This document shows, piece by piece, positions 11,068 to 19,001 of a stretch of 64,000 bases of DNA; position 1 is the stretch's first letter, and each line of letters begins with the position of its first letter. The notes beneath the pieces were generated by a model. That model did no database searches. It was not told where the DNA came from and saw only the letters and a list, made by a program, of their open reading frames with translations. Both the position numbers and the translations under genes were made by a program. The stretch is from Arthrobacter sp. EpRS71 (GTDB lineage Bacteria; Actinomycetota; Actinomycetes; Actinomycetales; Micrococcaceae). The DNA lies in the NCBI RefSeq assembly GCF_001512285.1, contig NZ_LNUV01000002.1, forward strand, positions 143,097-207,096. The letters run 5' to 3'.

Positions 11068-13565
11068 GCCTTGACCTGAAAGGCGTCATTCAGCCAGCGT
11101 TGGGGCAAGCTGGCCGGCATCTGCGATCGACGCCATTCACACTGGCCGTACTCGCCCTTTTTGTGGGTCTGTCCTTGGTGTCCGGAAGTCTTCTGTCGGG
11201 TCCGGCGCAGCCGTGGCTTCCCTTTGCCAGTGTGTCCTTGGAGGGGCTGCGGACCGGGGAATGGTGGTCAATCTGGACGTCTCTGTTCTTTACCACCAAT
11301 CCGTTGGCCTATGTCACGGCCGTTCTGATGGTTCTGTTCCTCCTCGGCCTGGCAGAGCGACACCTGGGCTCCGCCAAAGCGGCAGTGGTGTTCTTCGGCG
11401 GACAGTTCGCCTGCGTATCAGCGTTTCTCCTCGTGACCCAAGTTGCGCAGTACCTCGGCGACGGTTGGCTTTCAGGGATGGCCGGCATCCGCCTGATCGG
11501 ACCCTACGGTGCCGTCCTCGCCAGTGTTCTGGCCGCCAGTGCGCTGATGCCCACCTTATGGCAGCGGCGCCTACGGACCGTGGTGCTCGCTGTTTCCTTG
11601 CTGTTGGTGCTGTACGTAGGGCACGCAGAGACTGTGGTGGGTTTCTTGGGCGCGCTGATGGGCTTGCTCACCGGCTGGTGGATGCAAAGCAGCCAAGGCC
11701 ATCTCCACCTCCACAGGTCAACCAGCAGGGAAATCCGCAACCTACTTTCGCTGACCATGGCAATTTTCGCTGTGGGTCCCATCGTCACGGCTGCGGCCAA
11801 GAGCCCATCCGGACCATTGGCTCTGTTGCGGGACGTTATCCTCAACCCACTGCCTACCTTGAGCCAATTGGAGAGCAATTGCGGGGGAACCATCGACGTT
11901 GCCTGCCTTGAGATCGCCCGCCAAGGTTACACAGGACCGTTCGGATTGGCGCTGGCTGTTGTCCCCGTCGTCTTGCTCCTGATTTGTGCCGACGGAATGA
12001 GGCGGGGACGCCGGCTGGCGTTGGGAATCGCAATCGGCGTGCAGCTGGTGGTGGTGGTGTTGTCCACGGTCTACCTTGGGCTTTTTGCCGGTATTCCGCG
12101 GCCGGCCGGGCGCCCACATGTGGGCATGCTTAATTCGGCCGTGGTTCACATTATTCCGCTGGTCCTGGTTCCTTTGGCCTTGGCACTGTTGCTGTTCGCG
12201 TACCGGGGCCATTTCCGGGTGGAGACTTCCGATGGTCTGCGCCGGAAGGTTTTCTGGCTGGTCGGGCTGACCGGGGGAGGATTGGGCCTGGCATACACAG
12301 TGGTGTGGTTGGCCTCCGGTGGCTTGGTTCGCGACGGCGGCCTGCTGGGTTTGGCGGCTGAACTTGCCAGGCAGTATCTCCCCGTTCCCCTGCCCGGTGT
12401 CTACCGCAAGGTCTTCGCTGAGCGTGATGTTCTGGAAGTTTTCCTCTTTTCCTATTCGGGCACCTTGTTTTGGCTCGTAGCGTTGCTCGGCGTGTGGGTG
12501 CTGCTGATCCGTGGCCATCACACTGGCGGACTTGACGGCCAGTCGCGTCAGGCGGCCCGTGCCCTGGTGAAGAGGGGTGGCGACTCACTCTCATGGATGG
12601 CGCTCTGGGAGCCAAACAAGTACTGGTTCGCTCCGGAAGGCAACGGGGGAGTGGCCTACCAACAACATAGCCACGTGGCATTGACGTTGGCCGGGCCCTT
12701 CGGAGCGCGGGAGCACCATGAGTTCACCGCCAAAGGTTTCTTGGATTACTGCTCCCAACAAGCGTTGACACCGTGCCTTTATTCCTGCACGGACGAGCTA
12801 TGGCCCATGCTCAACGCCCGCGGATTCCGCCGCGTCTCGGTGGCCCAGGAAACCCGGCTTCGGATCCGGGGCTTGGAATTCAGGGGCAAGGAGTGGCAGA
12901 ACGTCAGAACGTCCCTGAACCGCGCCGCCAAGATGGGGATCACGGCCAACTGGGGCCGGTACTCCGAACTCTCCCACGGGGTGCGTGCCCAGGTGAGTGA
13001 AGTCTCGGAAGAGTGGGCGGCCCAAAAGAGGATCCCGGAGATGGGCTTCACCATGGGCGGCCTGGACGAGTTGGATGATGAGGACGTCCTGTGTTGCGTT
13101 GCGGTGGATGGCACGGGATTTGTCTTTGGCGTGACGAGTTGGCTACCCGTTTATGAAGACGGCGCGGTTGTCAGTTGGACGCTGGACTTTATGAGGCGGC
13201 GAGGCGACGCTTTCCCGGGGGTCATGGAGTTCCTGATCGCTTCAGCGGTTTTGCACTTGCGGGATTCCGTGGAACTGATTTCCTTATCCGGCTCTCCCTT
13301 GGCCCGGGAAGAGGGCGAAATAGACCAGCGTTCCAATGGCTTGGCCGGAATACTTCAGGTGGTGGGTCAGGCCTTGGAACCCGTTTACGGATTCCGGTCC
13401 CTGGCGTCTTTTAAGTCCAGATTCCAGCCCGAGTACAGAACCCTATACATGTATTACCAAGACCCACTGCATCTTCCCGCAATAGGACGTGCGCTCAGCA
13501 GGGCGTACCTTCCGGGATTGTCAGTCCGGCATTCCGCGCGGCTGCTCCGAAGCCTGGTTGGTTGA
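11064..13565 (+). CDS. Rhomboid-like membrane domain fused to DUF2156 aminoacyl-phosphatidylglycerol synthase domain
   Basis: 833 aa from a GTG that overlaps the esterase stop (GTGA). Residues about 20-210 form a rhomboid-like bundle (GLAERHLG near 95, GPYGAVLAS near 146), but the position of the catalytic GxSG serine reads G-P-Y-G and the later histidine position is not conserved, so it is probably not a protease. Six to seven more helices follow to about residue 495. The C-terminal 320 residues match the DUF2156/MprF catalytic fold (YWFAPEGN, GFRRVSVAQET, VRTSLNRAAKMG), which moves amino acids from aminoacyl-tRNA to membrane lipids. Likely makes lysyl- or alanyl-lipids at the inner leaflet; the amino acid is unknown. 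Confidence 0.8.
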   Translation: MSLDLKGVIQPALGQAGRHLRSTPFTLAVLALFVGLSLVSGSLLSGPAQPWLPFASVSLEGLRTGEWWSIWTSLFFTTNPLAYVTAVLMVLFLLGLAERHLGSAKAAVVFFGGQFACVSAFLLVTQVAQYLGDGWLSGMAGIRLIGPYGAVLASVLAASALMPTLWQRRLRTVVLAVSLLLVLYVGHAETVVGFLGALMGLLTGWWMQSSQGHLHLHRSTSREIRNLLSLTMAIFAVGPIVTAAAKSPSGPLALLRDVILNPLPTLSQLESNCGGTIDVACLEIARQGYTGPFGLALAVVPVVLLLICADGMRRGRRLALGIAIGVQLVVVVLSTVYLGLFAGIPRPAGRPHVGMLNSAVVHIIPLVLVPLALALLLFAYRGHFRVETSDGLRRKVFWLVGLTGGGLGLAYTVVWLASGGLVRDGGLLGLAAELARQYLPVPLPGVYRKVFAERDVLEVFLFSYSGTLFWLVALLGVWVLLIRGHHTGGLDGQSRQAARALVKRGGDSLSWMALWEPNKYWFAPEGNGGVAYQQHSHVALTLAGPFGAREHHEFTAKGFLDYCSQQALTPCLYSCTDELWPMLNARGFRRVSVAQETRLRIRGLEFRGKEWQNVRTSLNRAAKMGITANWGRYSELSHGVRAQVSEVSEEWAAQKRIPEMGFTMGGLDELDDEDVLCCVAVDGTGFVFGVTSWLPVYEDGAVVSWTLDFMRRRGDAFPGVMEFLIASAVLHLRDSVELISLSGSPLAREEGEIDQRSNGLAGILQVVGQALEPVYGFRSLASFKSRFQPEYRTLYMYYQDPLHLPAIGRALSRAYLPGLSVRHSARLLRSLVG

Positions 13566-13670
13566 ATTGTCAACGCCAATTCGAAGGGCCCTTTTGGTGT
13601 TTCTTCATGGTTAGTAATAGTCGTTGTTGAGAAGCCCTGGACGGCGGCGGGGATTTCTGGCTTTAAGACA

Positions 13671-13702
13671 CGTTGACCCCGGCTCGAAAGCCGGGGTCAA
13701 CG
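13671..13702. terminator. Bidirectional hairpin terminator
   Basis: Perfect 14-bp stem with a CGAA loop between the convergent aminoacyl-lipid synthase gene (+) and csp (-). A short T-rich stretch follows on the plus strand (CTTTGTTG). It likely stops both transcripts. Confidence 0.8.
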
Positions 13703-13742
13703 CTTTGTTGTCTCTGCAAAACGCAGGGATCAACGGGTAAGA

Positions 13743-13946
13743 CTAGACGACCGTAACGCCGGTTGCCTGGGGGCCCTTGGCTCCCTGACCGATCTCGAAC
13801 TGAACGCGCTGGTTCTCATCGAGGGTCTTGAAGCCACCGGTCTGGATCTCGGAATAGTGAACGAAAACGTCGCCATCCGCGTCATCCGGGGTGATGAAGC
13901 CGAAACCCTTTTCGGCGTTGAACCACTTGACGGTTCCCAGTGCCAT
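13743..13946 (-). CDS. Cold-shock protein (CspA family)
   Basis: 67-aa single OB-fold nucleic-acid-binding protein. Both RNA-binding motifs are intact: KGFGFI near 13-18 and DVFVHY near 26-31, with the opening [10 protein letters not shown]. It acts as an RNA chaperone; whether it is cold-induced or constitutive cannot be told. A very strong ribosome site (GAGGAG, 7-8 nt before the ATG) is visible. It stands alone, with a terminator downstream and a long upstream region. Confidence 0.95.
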   Translation of the reverse strand: MALGTVKWFNAEKGFGFITPDDADGDVFVHYSEIQTGGFKTLDENQRVQFEIGQGAKGPQATGVTVV

Positions 13947-14199
13947 GTATATCTCCTCATTGTGGAACTTCAGTCCGATACACCTCGTACCGGTTTTGTT
14001 ACTCCGCGAGAAGACCTGAATACCAACGAGGCCGGAGCCTGATTGATTCGCAGGAGCTTCACGCTCGCAACTGGTCTTGCGAGCATGAAAACCACCTACA
14101 CAAAGACTGCTACAACACTTTCATGTGCTCTTCCGGAGGTCAACGGTCTTTTGGCCAATTCAGGAAAATTTTCGGTAAAAAGAAGGTAACGTCTGACAA
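13947..14199 (-). promoter_or_regulatory. Upstream/leader region of csp with 8-bp stem hairpin
   Basis: This 253-bp gap holds no convincing gene. On the minus strand it should contain the csp promoter and 5' leader. A perfect 8-bp inverted repeat (GCTCGCAA/TTGCGAGC with a 6-nt loop) lies at 14063-14084, about 120 nt before the csp start. A TTGACC element occurs at 14144-14139 but no clear -10 follows it. Long structured leaders are known for csp mRNAs; that this is one is inference. Confidence 0.4.
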
Positions 14200-15447
14200 C
14201 TAGGACAACCACTGCCCATTGCGCATTACGCCCGTCAGTTCCAGATCCTGGTTAGTTACAACGACGTCGGCACGCAGTCCCCGGCGGAGCCCGCCAATTT
14301 CGTCGGAAAGACCAAGAACAGCCGCTGGTACCGCAGTGGCGGAACAAATCGCATCAGGAAGTTCGACGCCGGCTGCCACCGTTTTGCTGACGACTTCCAG
14401 AAGGGTGGAGGTGCCCCCGGCGATGGATCCGGTGGCATCGAGTGTGGCCACGCCGTCGCTGACGGTAACGGGGGACGGGCCGAGCATGTAGCTGCCATCG
14501 GACAATCCTGCGGCGGCCATGGAATCCGTTACCAGGACGATGTTTCCGGCCCCCACCAGCTGGAAGACGGTGGCCACTGTGCTCGGGTCCAGATGGGTTC
14601 CGTCCCCAATGAGTTCAACCACGGCCTTTCCTTCCTGGGCCATGCGCAGGCACGCTGCCACGGGACCCGGAGCGCGATGATGCATGGGCGGCATCCCATT
14701 GAAGAGGTGCGTCACGGTGGGTAGTGAGCTGACGCCGTCGAACCCTGCTGACTCGAGTCCCTCGCGGGCCGCAGCCAGCGACGCTGCGGCTGTAGCGTCG
14801 TCGCAGTCTGTGTGGCCCAAAGAAGGGGTGACGCCATGGGAAGTCATCAGGTCCACCAACGCAGCTGCGCCCGGAAGCTCCGGGGCGTAAGTCATGGTGG
14901 TCAGCTTGCCTGCGGCGGCGGCCACCAGCTCGTCCATGAGCTCCAGGTCCGGTTCCAACAGGTAGTCCGGATTCTGGGCGCCGCATCGGGCGTGGGAAAG
15001 GAAGGGGCCTTCAAGGTGAATGCCGGCTACAAGCCCCTCATCCGCGAGCTTTACGTAGAGCTCGATGCCCCGGAGGAGGTCTTCCCGGGGAGCGGTGACC
15101 ATGCTTGCAAGGAACGTTGTAGTTCCTGATCGATGAAGGAAATCCGCGGCCTTGCGCGCCGAAGCTTCTTCCCCGCCAGGGAAGTCACCGCCATTGCCGC
15201 CGTGGCAGTGCACATCGACGAGGCCTGGGAAGAGATAGCTCCCGCTCGGGATACCCAGGCGGACGGCGCTGTGAAAACCGTCGAACTCTTCGGGGTCGAA
15301 GCCACTGGCTGGCCCTGCATAGGCGATCCTGTCGCCGTCGACCGCAACCAGGCCGTCTTCCACCACCTCGCCGTCGCTGACAAGCGTTCCTTTGATGATT
15401 TGGTGGCTTGGCGCAGAGGAGGTGGGAAAGGGGGATGCGGCAGTCAT
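14200..15447 (-). CDS. nagA: N-acetylglucosamine-6-phosphate deacetylase
   Basis: 415-aa amidohydrolase that removes acetate from GlcNAc-6-phosphate to give GlcN-6-phosphate for NagB. Motifs in order: VDVHCHGGNGGD (metal-binding), HLEGPF, SLGHTD, HLFNGMPPMHHR, and the catalytic aspartate in LVTDSMAA. Complete length. nagB lies 10 kb away (25497) rather than adjacent. The ATG has no clear ribosome site but a TAGAAT hexamer lies 6 nt upstream, suggesting a leaderless mRNA. Confidence 0.93.
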   Translation of the reverse strand: MTAASPFPTSSAPSHQIIKGTLVSDGEVVEDGLVAVDGDRIAYAGPASGFDPEEFDGFHSAVRLGIPSGSYLFPGLVDVHCHGGNGGDFPGGEEASARKAADFLHRSGTTTFLASMVTAPREDLLRGIELYVKLADEGLVAGIHLEGPFLSHARCGAQNPDYLLEPDLELMDELVAAAAGKLTTMTYAPELPGAAALVDLMTSHGVTPSLGHTDCDDATAAASLAAAREGLESAGFDGVSSLPTVTHLFNGMPPMHHRAPGPVAACLRMAQEGKAVVELIGDGTHLDPSTVATVFQLVGAGNIVLVTDSMAAAGLSDGSYMLGPSPVTVSDGVATLDATGSIAGGTSTLLEVVSKTVAAGVELPDAICSATAVPAAVLGLSDEIGGLRRGLRADVVVTNQDLELTGVMRNGQWLS

Positions 15448-15472
15448 GTTTTGATTCTAGTGGTCTGCCGCA
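15448..15472 (-). promoter_or_regulatory. Probable leaderless promoter of nagA with partial dre-like sequence
   Basis: On the minus strand TAGAAT (15459-15454) ends 6 nt before the nagA ATG, the spacing of a leaderless start. Beside it, TGGTCT at 15461-15466 is half of the DasR/NagR consensus TGGTCTAGACCA, but the second half matches poorly (8 of 12 overall). Confidence 0.3.
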
Positions 15473-15491
15473 CACCCGCTGAGGGGAGCCC

Positions 15492-16196
15492 CTAGAAGAG
15501 CCGTGACTCGCTGTCATCCACGCCGCGCATGGCGTCATAATCCAACGTAACGCAGTCAATGCCGCGATCGTTGGCAAGCACCTTCGCCTGTGGCTTGATC
15601 TGCTGTGCTGCAAAAATGCCACGTACCGGTGCCAGCAGGGGATCCCGGTTGAGCAATTCGAGGTAGCGCGTGAGCTGCTCGACGCCGTCAATGTCGCCCC
15701 GGCGTTTCAGCTCAACAGCCACCGTGGCACCGTTCGAATCCCTGGCCAGGATGTCCACGGGCCCGATTGCGGTGAAGTACTCACGCCTTATCAGGGAGTA
15801 GCCGGATCCCAGCAGTTCGATTTGCTCTGCAAGGAGCCGTTGCAGGTCCGCTTCCACGCCGTCCTTGATCAGGCCGGGGTCGGTGCCGAGATCGTGTGAC
15901 GTGTCGTGCAGTTGTTCATAAATATTGATGATGAGGCGGTCATCGGTTTTAGCGGACTGGACGGTCCACTGTTCCACCACGCCTTCCTCCACGTCCGTCT
16001 CCTCCGGTGTGGTTACCCGGAGCGTGGCCGGAGGGCTCATCCAGTTCAGCGGCTTGTAGGAGCCGCCGTCGGAATGAACCAGCACCGAGCCATCAGCCTT
16101 GACCAACAGCAGCCGGGTGGCGAGGGGGAGATGGGCCTTAAGGCGGCCAACGTAATCAACAGAACAACGGGCTATGACGAGTCGCACCCGCTCCAC
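15492..16196 (-). CDS. nucS: Mismatch-specific endonuclease NucS (EndoMS)
   Basis: 234 aa. Cuts both strands at mismatches and replaces MutS/MutL repair in most actinobacteria. The N-terminal DNA-binding/dimer domain starts [16 protein letters not shown]. The nuclease domain has GPVDILARD and VAVELKRRG (the D...ExK core). The C-terminus ends in SRLF, matching the short clamp-binding tail of NucS. The start is GTG at 16196 with GAGGGTGAG upstream. Divergent from the small zinc-binding protein gene, 48 bp away. Confidence 0.93.
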   Translation of the reverse strand: MERVRLVIARCSVDYVGRLKAHLPLATRLLLVKADGSVLVHSDGGSYKPLNWMSPPATLRVTTPEETDVEEGVVEQWTVQSAKTDDRLIINIYEQLHDTSHDLGTDPGLIKDGVEADLQRLLAEQIELLGSGYSLIRREYFTAIGPVDILARDSNGATVAVELKRRGDIDGVEQLTRYLELLNRDPLLAPVRGIFAAQQIKPQAKVLANDRGIDCVTLDYDAMRGVDDSESRLF

Positions 16197-16244
16197 ATTA
16201 CCGTCTCACCCTCTACAACAGGTTGGCTGGGGCAGAATGGAAGC

Positions 16245-16589
16245 ATGCCCCGCTCCAACCGTCCTCGTCGCAACGCGTCCAGCACACGCTCCGGCAATGC
16301 CGGAGGCAAATGGGCGGAACCGACGCCGGAACTGGACCTGGAGCGGGCCCGCGGCGGAATTGCCCGGCGCGAGAGTGCGCCTGACGGCGACTGGATGGTA
16401 CGGACCATGACGGCCAAGAAAGCGGAAAAACAATACATCTGTCCTGGCTGCTCCACCGCCATCGTCCCGGGCATTGCCCACTTGGTGGTGTGGTCTGACA
16501 GCCATCTGTTTGGACAGGCCGCAGGGCTTGCCGAACGCAGGCACTGGCACACCAACTGCTGGACGGGCCGGACGTACCGTTACCGCTGA
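16245..16589 (+). CDS. Small conserved zinc-binding-type protein
   Basis: 114 aa. A basic N-terminus (PRSNRPRRNASS) precedes a domain with CPGC near residue 67 and a later HWHTNC near 100-105, a likely single zinc site. No enzyme motif. Actinobacterial relatives next to nucS are often labelled ATP/GTP-binding proteins without evidence. Its divergent position beside nucS may hint at a DNA-related role, but I cannot assign a function. ATG at 16245; 18 bp before the next gene. Confidence 0.72.
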   Translation: MPRSNRPRRNASSTRSGNAGGKWAEPTPELDLERARGGIARRESAPDGDWMVRTMTAKKAEKQYICPGCSTAIVPGIAHLVVWSDSHLFGQAAGLAERRHWHTNCWTGRTYRYR

Positions 16590-16607
16590 TTCGCTAGGCT
16601 TGGAACC

Positions 16608-17402
16608 ATGACTTTCGATCCCGCCTCGTTCGTGTTCACCCCGCAGGATGCGCCCTCGGAGATCCGTGCTTCCACGGTCCTCCCCGCCCGCCGCGAGAAT
16701 GTGGAGTTCACCACCGAAGACGGCAAGGTACTGCGGGGTGAGCTTGCGCTCCCGGAATCGGGGGAAATTACCGCCACGTTGGTCACGCTGCACCCTCTGC
16801 CGACGCATGGCGGGTTCATGGATTCGCACGTTTACCGGAAGGCCTCGTACAGGCTTCCGGCGCTGGCCGGAGTTGCCGTTCTGAGGTTCAACACGCGCGG
16901 CACACAATCACCGCGCGGCACCAGCGACGGGGAATTCGAAGAAGGCATTGGTGAGCGGTACGACGTCGAGGCCGCTGTGCGGTTCGCCGTTGAACGCGGC
17001 TTGCCGCACCGCTGGCTGGTGGGGTGGTCCTTCGGCACTGAACTGGCCCTGATGTACGGGGCGGTGGAGCCGGTCGCCTCGGAGATCGAAGGTGCCGTGT
17101 TGTTGTCGCCACCGCTGCACCGGGCCACGGACGTGCACCTCAAGGAGTGGGCCGAGTCCGGGAAACCGCTCACGGTGCTGGTGCCGGAGCACGACGATTA
17201 TCTGCAGCCGGCGGAAGCAGCCCAGCGGTTCGCTGTGGTGCCGCAGGCCCGGCTTGTGGGCGTCGACGGCGCCAAGCACCTCTGGGTGGGCGAGAAGTAC
17301 GCAGCGCGAGTCTTGAATGAAATCGTCGACGACGTCACTCCGGCGGGTGCCGGAGCGGACGGTCTGCCTCGGGAGTGGGCGGGGCCGGTAGCAACCAGCT
17401 AG
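16608..17402 (+). CDS. Alpha/beta hydrolase
   Basis: 264 aa, single-domain fold: LVTLHPLPTHGG (oxyanion strand), RFNTRGTQSPRG, the nucleophile elbow VGWSFGTE (Ser near 145), VLVPEHDDY (acid) and GAKHLWVG (histidine near 225). The DGKVLRGEL opening and the HPxPxxGG motif resemble bacterial short dienelactone-hydrolase-like proteins (KynB/YcjY type). The substrate is unknown. The stop codon lies inside a 38-bp tandem repeat. Confidence 0.78.
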   Translation: MTFDPASFVFTPQDAPSEIRASTVLPARRENVEFTTEDGKVLRGELALPESGEITATLVTLHPLPTHGGFMDSHVYRKASYRLPALAGVAVLRFNTRGTQSPRGTSDGEFEEGIGERYDVEAAVRFAVERGLPHRWLVGWSFGTELALMYGAVEPVASEIEGAVLLSPPLHRATDVHLKEWAESGKPLTVLVPEHDDYLQPAEAAQRFAVVPQARLVGVDGAKHLWVGEKYAARVLNEIVDDVTPAGAGADGLPREWAGPVATS

Positions 17403-17461
17403 CCCGGTTTCAGGTGCTTAGCCCGGTAGCAACCAGCTAGCCCGGTTTCAGGTGCCTGGCC
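17385..17461 (+). repeat. 38-bp tandem duplication spanning a stop codon
   Basis: 33 identical bases at 17385-17417 recur at 17423-17455 (period 38), followed by a partial third start (GGCCCGG). The first copy holds the TAG of the alpha/beta hydrolase gene. It looks like a recent replication-slippage event in the gap between convergent genes. Confidence 0.85.
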
Positions 17462-17476
17462 CGGAGAGTAGAAGTG

Positions 17477-18784
17477 TTAGTGCCGGTCTTGGCGGACGAT
17501 GAACACTTCCTTGATCAGCAGCATGATCGCTGCTGCCGTGGGAATGGCGATCAGCGCGCCAAGCACCCCGAGCAGGCTGCCGCCGGCAATGACCGAGATC
17601 ACTGCCACCGCACCCGGTACCGCCACTGCCCGTTGCATGATGCGCGGGGAGATGAAGTATGCCTCGAACTGGAGGTAAGCGAAGTAAGCGATCGCGTAAA
17701 TGACGGCCGTCTGCCAGCCTGCGGTGAGTGCTACCAGGATGACCACCACAGCGGCGATCATGCCGCCTACCAACGGAATGAACGCAAGCAAGGCAACGAC
17801 GAAGGCAAGCAGGACGCTGAAGGGGATGCCAAGGATGGTCATCAGGATGAAGGCGAAGATCGCATTCAAAAGTGCCACGCAGACCTGGCCTATGACGTAG
17901 TTACCCACAGAATCCGTGATCGCCTCGGACAGTGCTTCGACACGTGGGCGGCGGGACCGGGGCGCGAGCCGGTAAGCCCACTTCTTCATGGAGGGGAGGG
18001 CTGCCAGGAAGTAAAGGCTCAGAACCAGGACGATGAGTGAGCCGAACAGGCCATTGGCCACCGTGGAACCAAAACCGACCACACCGCCGAAGATGCCACC
18101 CATCGCCTCAGGGTCCTTGACGAACTTGTCCAGCTCAGTGGTGATGCGGTCCCGTACTCCGAATTGGCTGTCTGCGTTGCGGAAGAAGTCCGAGTCCAGG
18201 AAGCTCCTGATCCATTCGGGGGCTTGCCTGACGATCTCCGATACCTGTTCAACAATGGTGGGGATCAATGTTGCAAAGAATCCAGCCACCGCGAGCACTA
18301 GCGCCGAGACGGAGATGAGGATGCCGGCGGGGCGGGGGACTTTACGGCCTTCAAGCCATCGGACCACGGGATCAAGTCCCAGAGCGATGAACAGTGCGGC
18401 CACGATCCACAAAATGAGCTGGGTGGTGTTGCTGGCTATGTAGAACACTGCCAGGGCAATGCCGACGCCGGCGGTACCCATGAACCCGACATAGACAGGA
18501 TGTTGGGATGATATCCGGGGGCCCGGGGCGCCGAAGCCGTGGTCGTCCTCTGGCCGGAAGCCTTCGTTGCCTTCGTCGTCCTCAGTTTCGGGGGGCATCT
18601 CGAAGCGCACCCGGTTCCGGGCTCCGGGGATGGGCTGACGTAGCCTTCGGCTGATGGCAGCCCATCGTCCGGTGCGGACCGGAACCGTCCCAGCGGTGCC
18701 ATCGGAGGCGGCACCCTTGGCAGGGGAATCCACCGCACCTGACCCGGACTTATCGACGGGACGGGGCTCCATGTGGTCTTTCAC
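17477..18784 (-). CDS. AI-2E family transporter (PerM/YdiK type)
   Basis: 435 aa. A polar N-terminal extension of about 105 residues precedes seven to eight membrane helices (first pair near 104-150). The long periplasmic-type helix pair (VSEIVRQAPEWIRSFL) and the C-terminal motif IALIAIPTAAAI-like segment (GVLGALIAIPTAAA) match the AI-2E transporter family. Family members export or import small molecules or ions; AI-2 itself is not implied. The GTG at 18784 is the longest start, and an ATG at 18772 is equally possible. Confidence 0.82.
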   Translation of the reverse strand: MKDHMEPRPVDKSGSGAVDSPAKGAASDGTAGTVPVRTGRWAAISRRLRQPIPGARNRVRFEMPPETEDDEGNEGFRPEDDHGFGAPGPRISSQHPVYVGFMGTAGVGIALAVFYIASNTTQLILWIVAALFIALGLDPVVRWLEGRKVPRPAGILISVSALVLAVAGFFATLIPTIVEQVSEIVRQAPEWIRSFLDSDFFRNADSQFGVRDRITTELDKFVKDPEAMGGIFGGVVGFGSTVANGLFGSLIVLVLSLYFLAALPSMKKWAYRLAPRSRRPRVEALSEAITDSVGNYVIGQVCVALLNAIFAFILMTILGIPFSVLLAFVVALLAFIPLVGGMIAAVVVILVALTAGWQTAVIYAIAYFAYLQFEAYFISPRIMQRAVAVPGAVAVISVIAGGSLLGVLGALIAIPTAAAIMLLIKEVFIVRQDRH

Positions 18785-19001
18785 GCGGTTTAGCTGCCTT
18801 TTCAGTGGTGGTACAGGGTGGACTTAGGCGTTGGAAGGCCCGGATATCATGATCATCGCCACACTATCAGGACGGCGGAATGGCGCCGGAGCGGCGCGGT
18901 GACGGGCTTTTCGGGATGTTGGGGAGATCACCCCGATCTGACTCTCTGATAACAAAACGGTTACCCTTGAAGTTCAACGACCGCTGATGATAGGTGATCC
19001 T

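Noticed and set aside
13940..14203. 87-codon plus-strand frame upstream of csp
   Set aside because: No ribosome site, odd composition, and it overlaps the csp start and leader.
17474..18040. Plus-strand frame opposite the AI-2E transporter
   Set aside because: Shadow frame, rich in Gln/His/Asp, as expected from antisense of membrane codons.
18987..19001. ATG start for the envelope protein at 18987
   Set aside because: No ribosome site before it, whereas the GTG at 19002 has AGGTG at good spacing.
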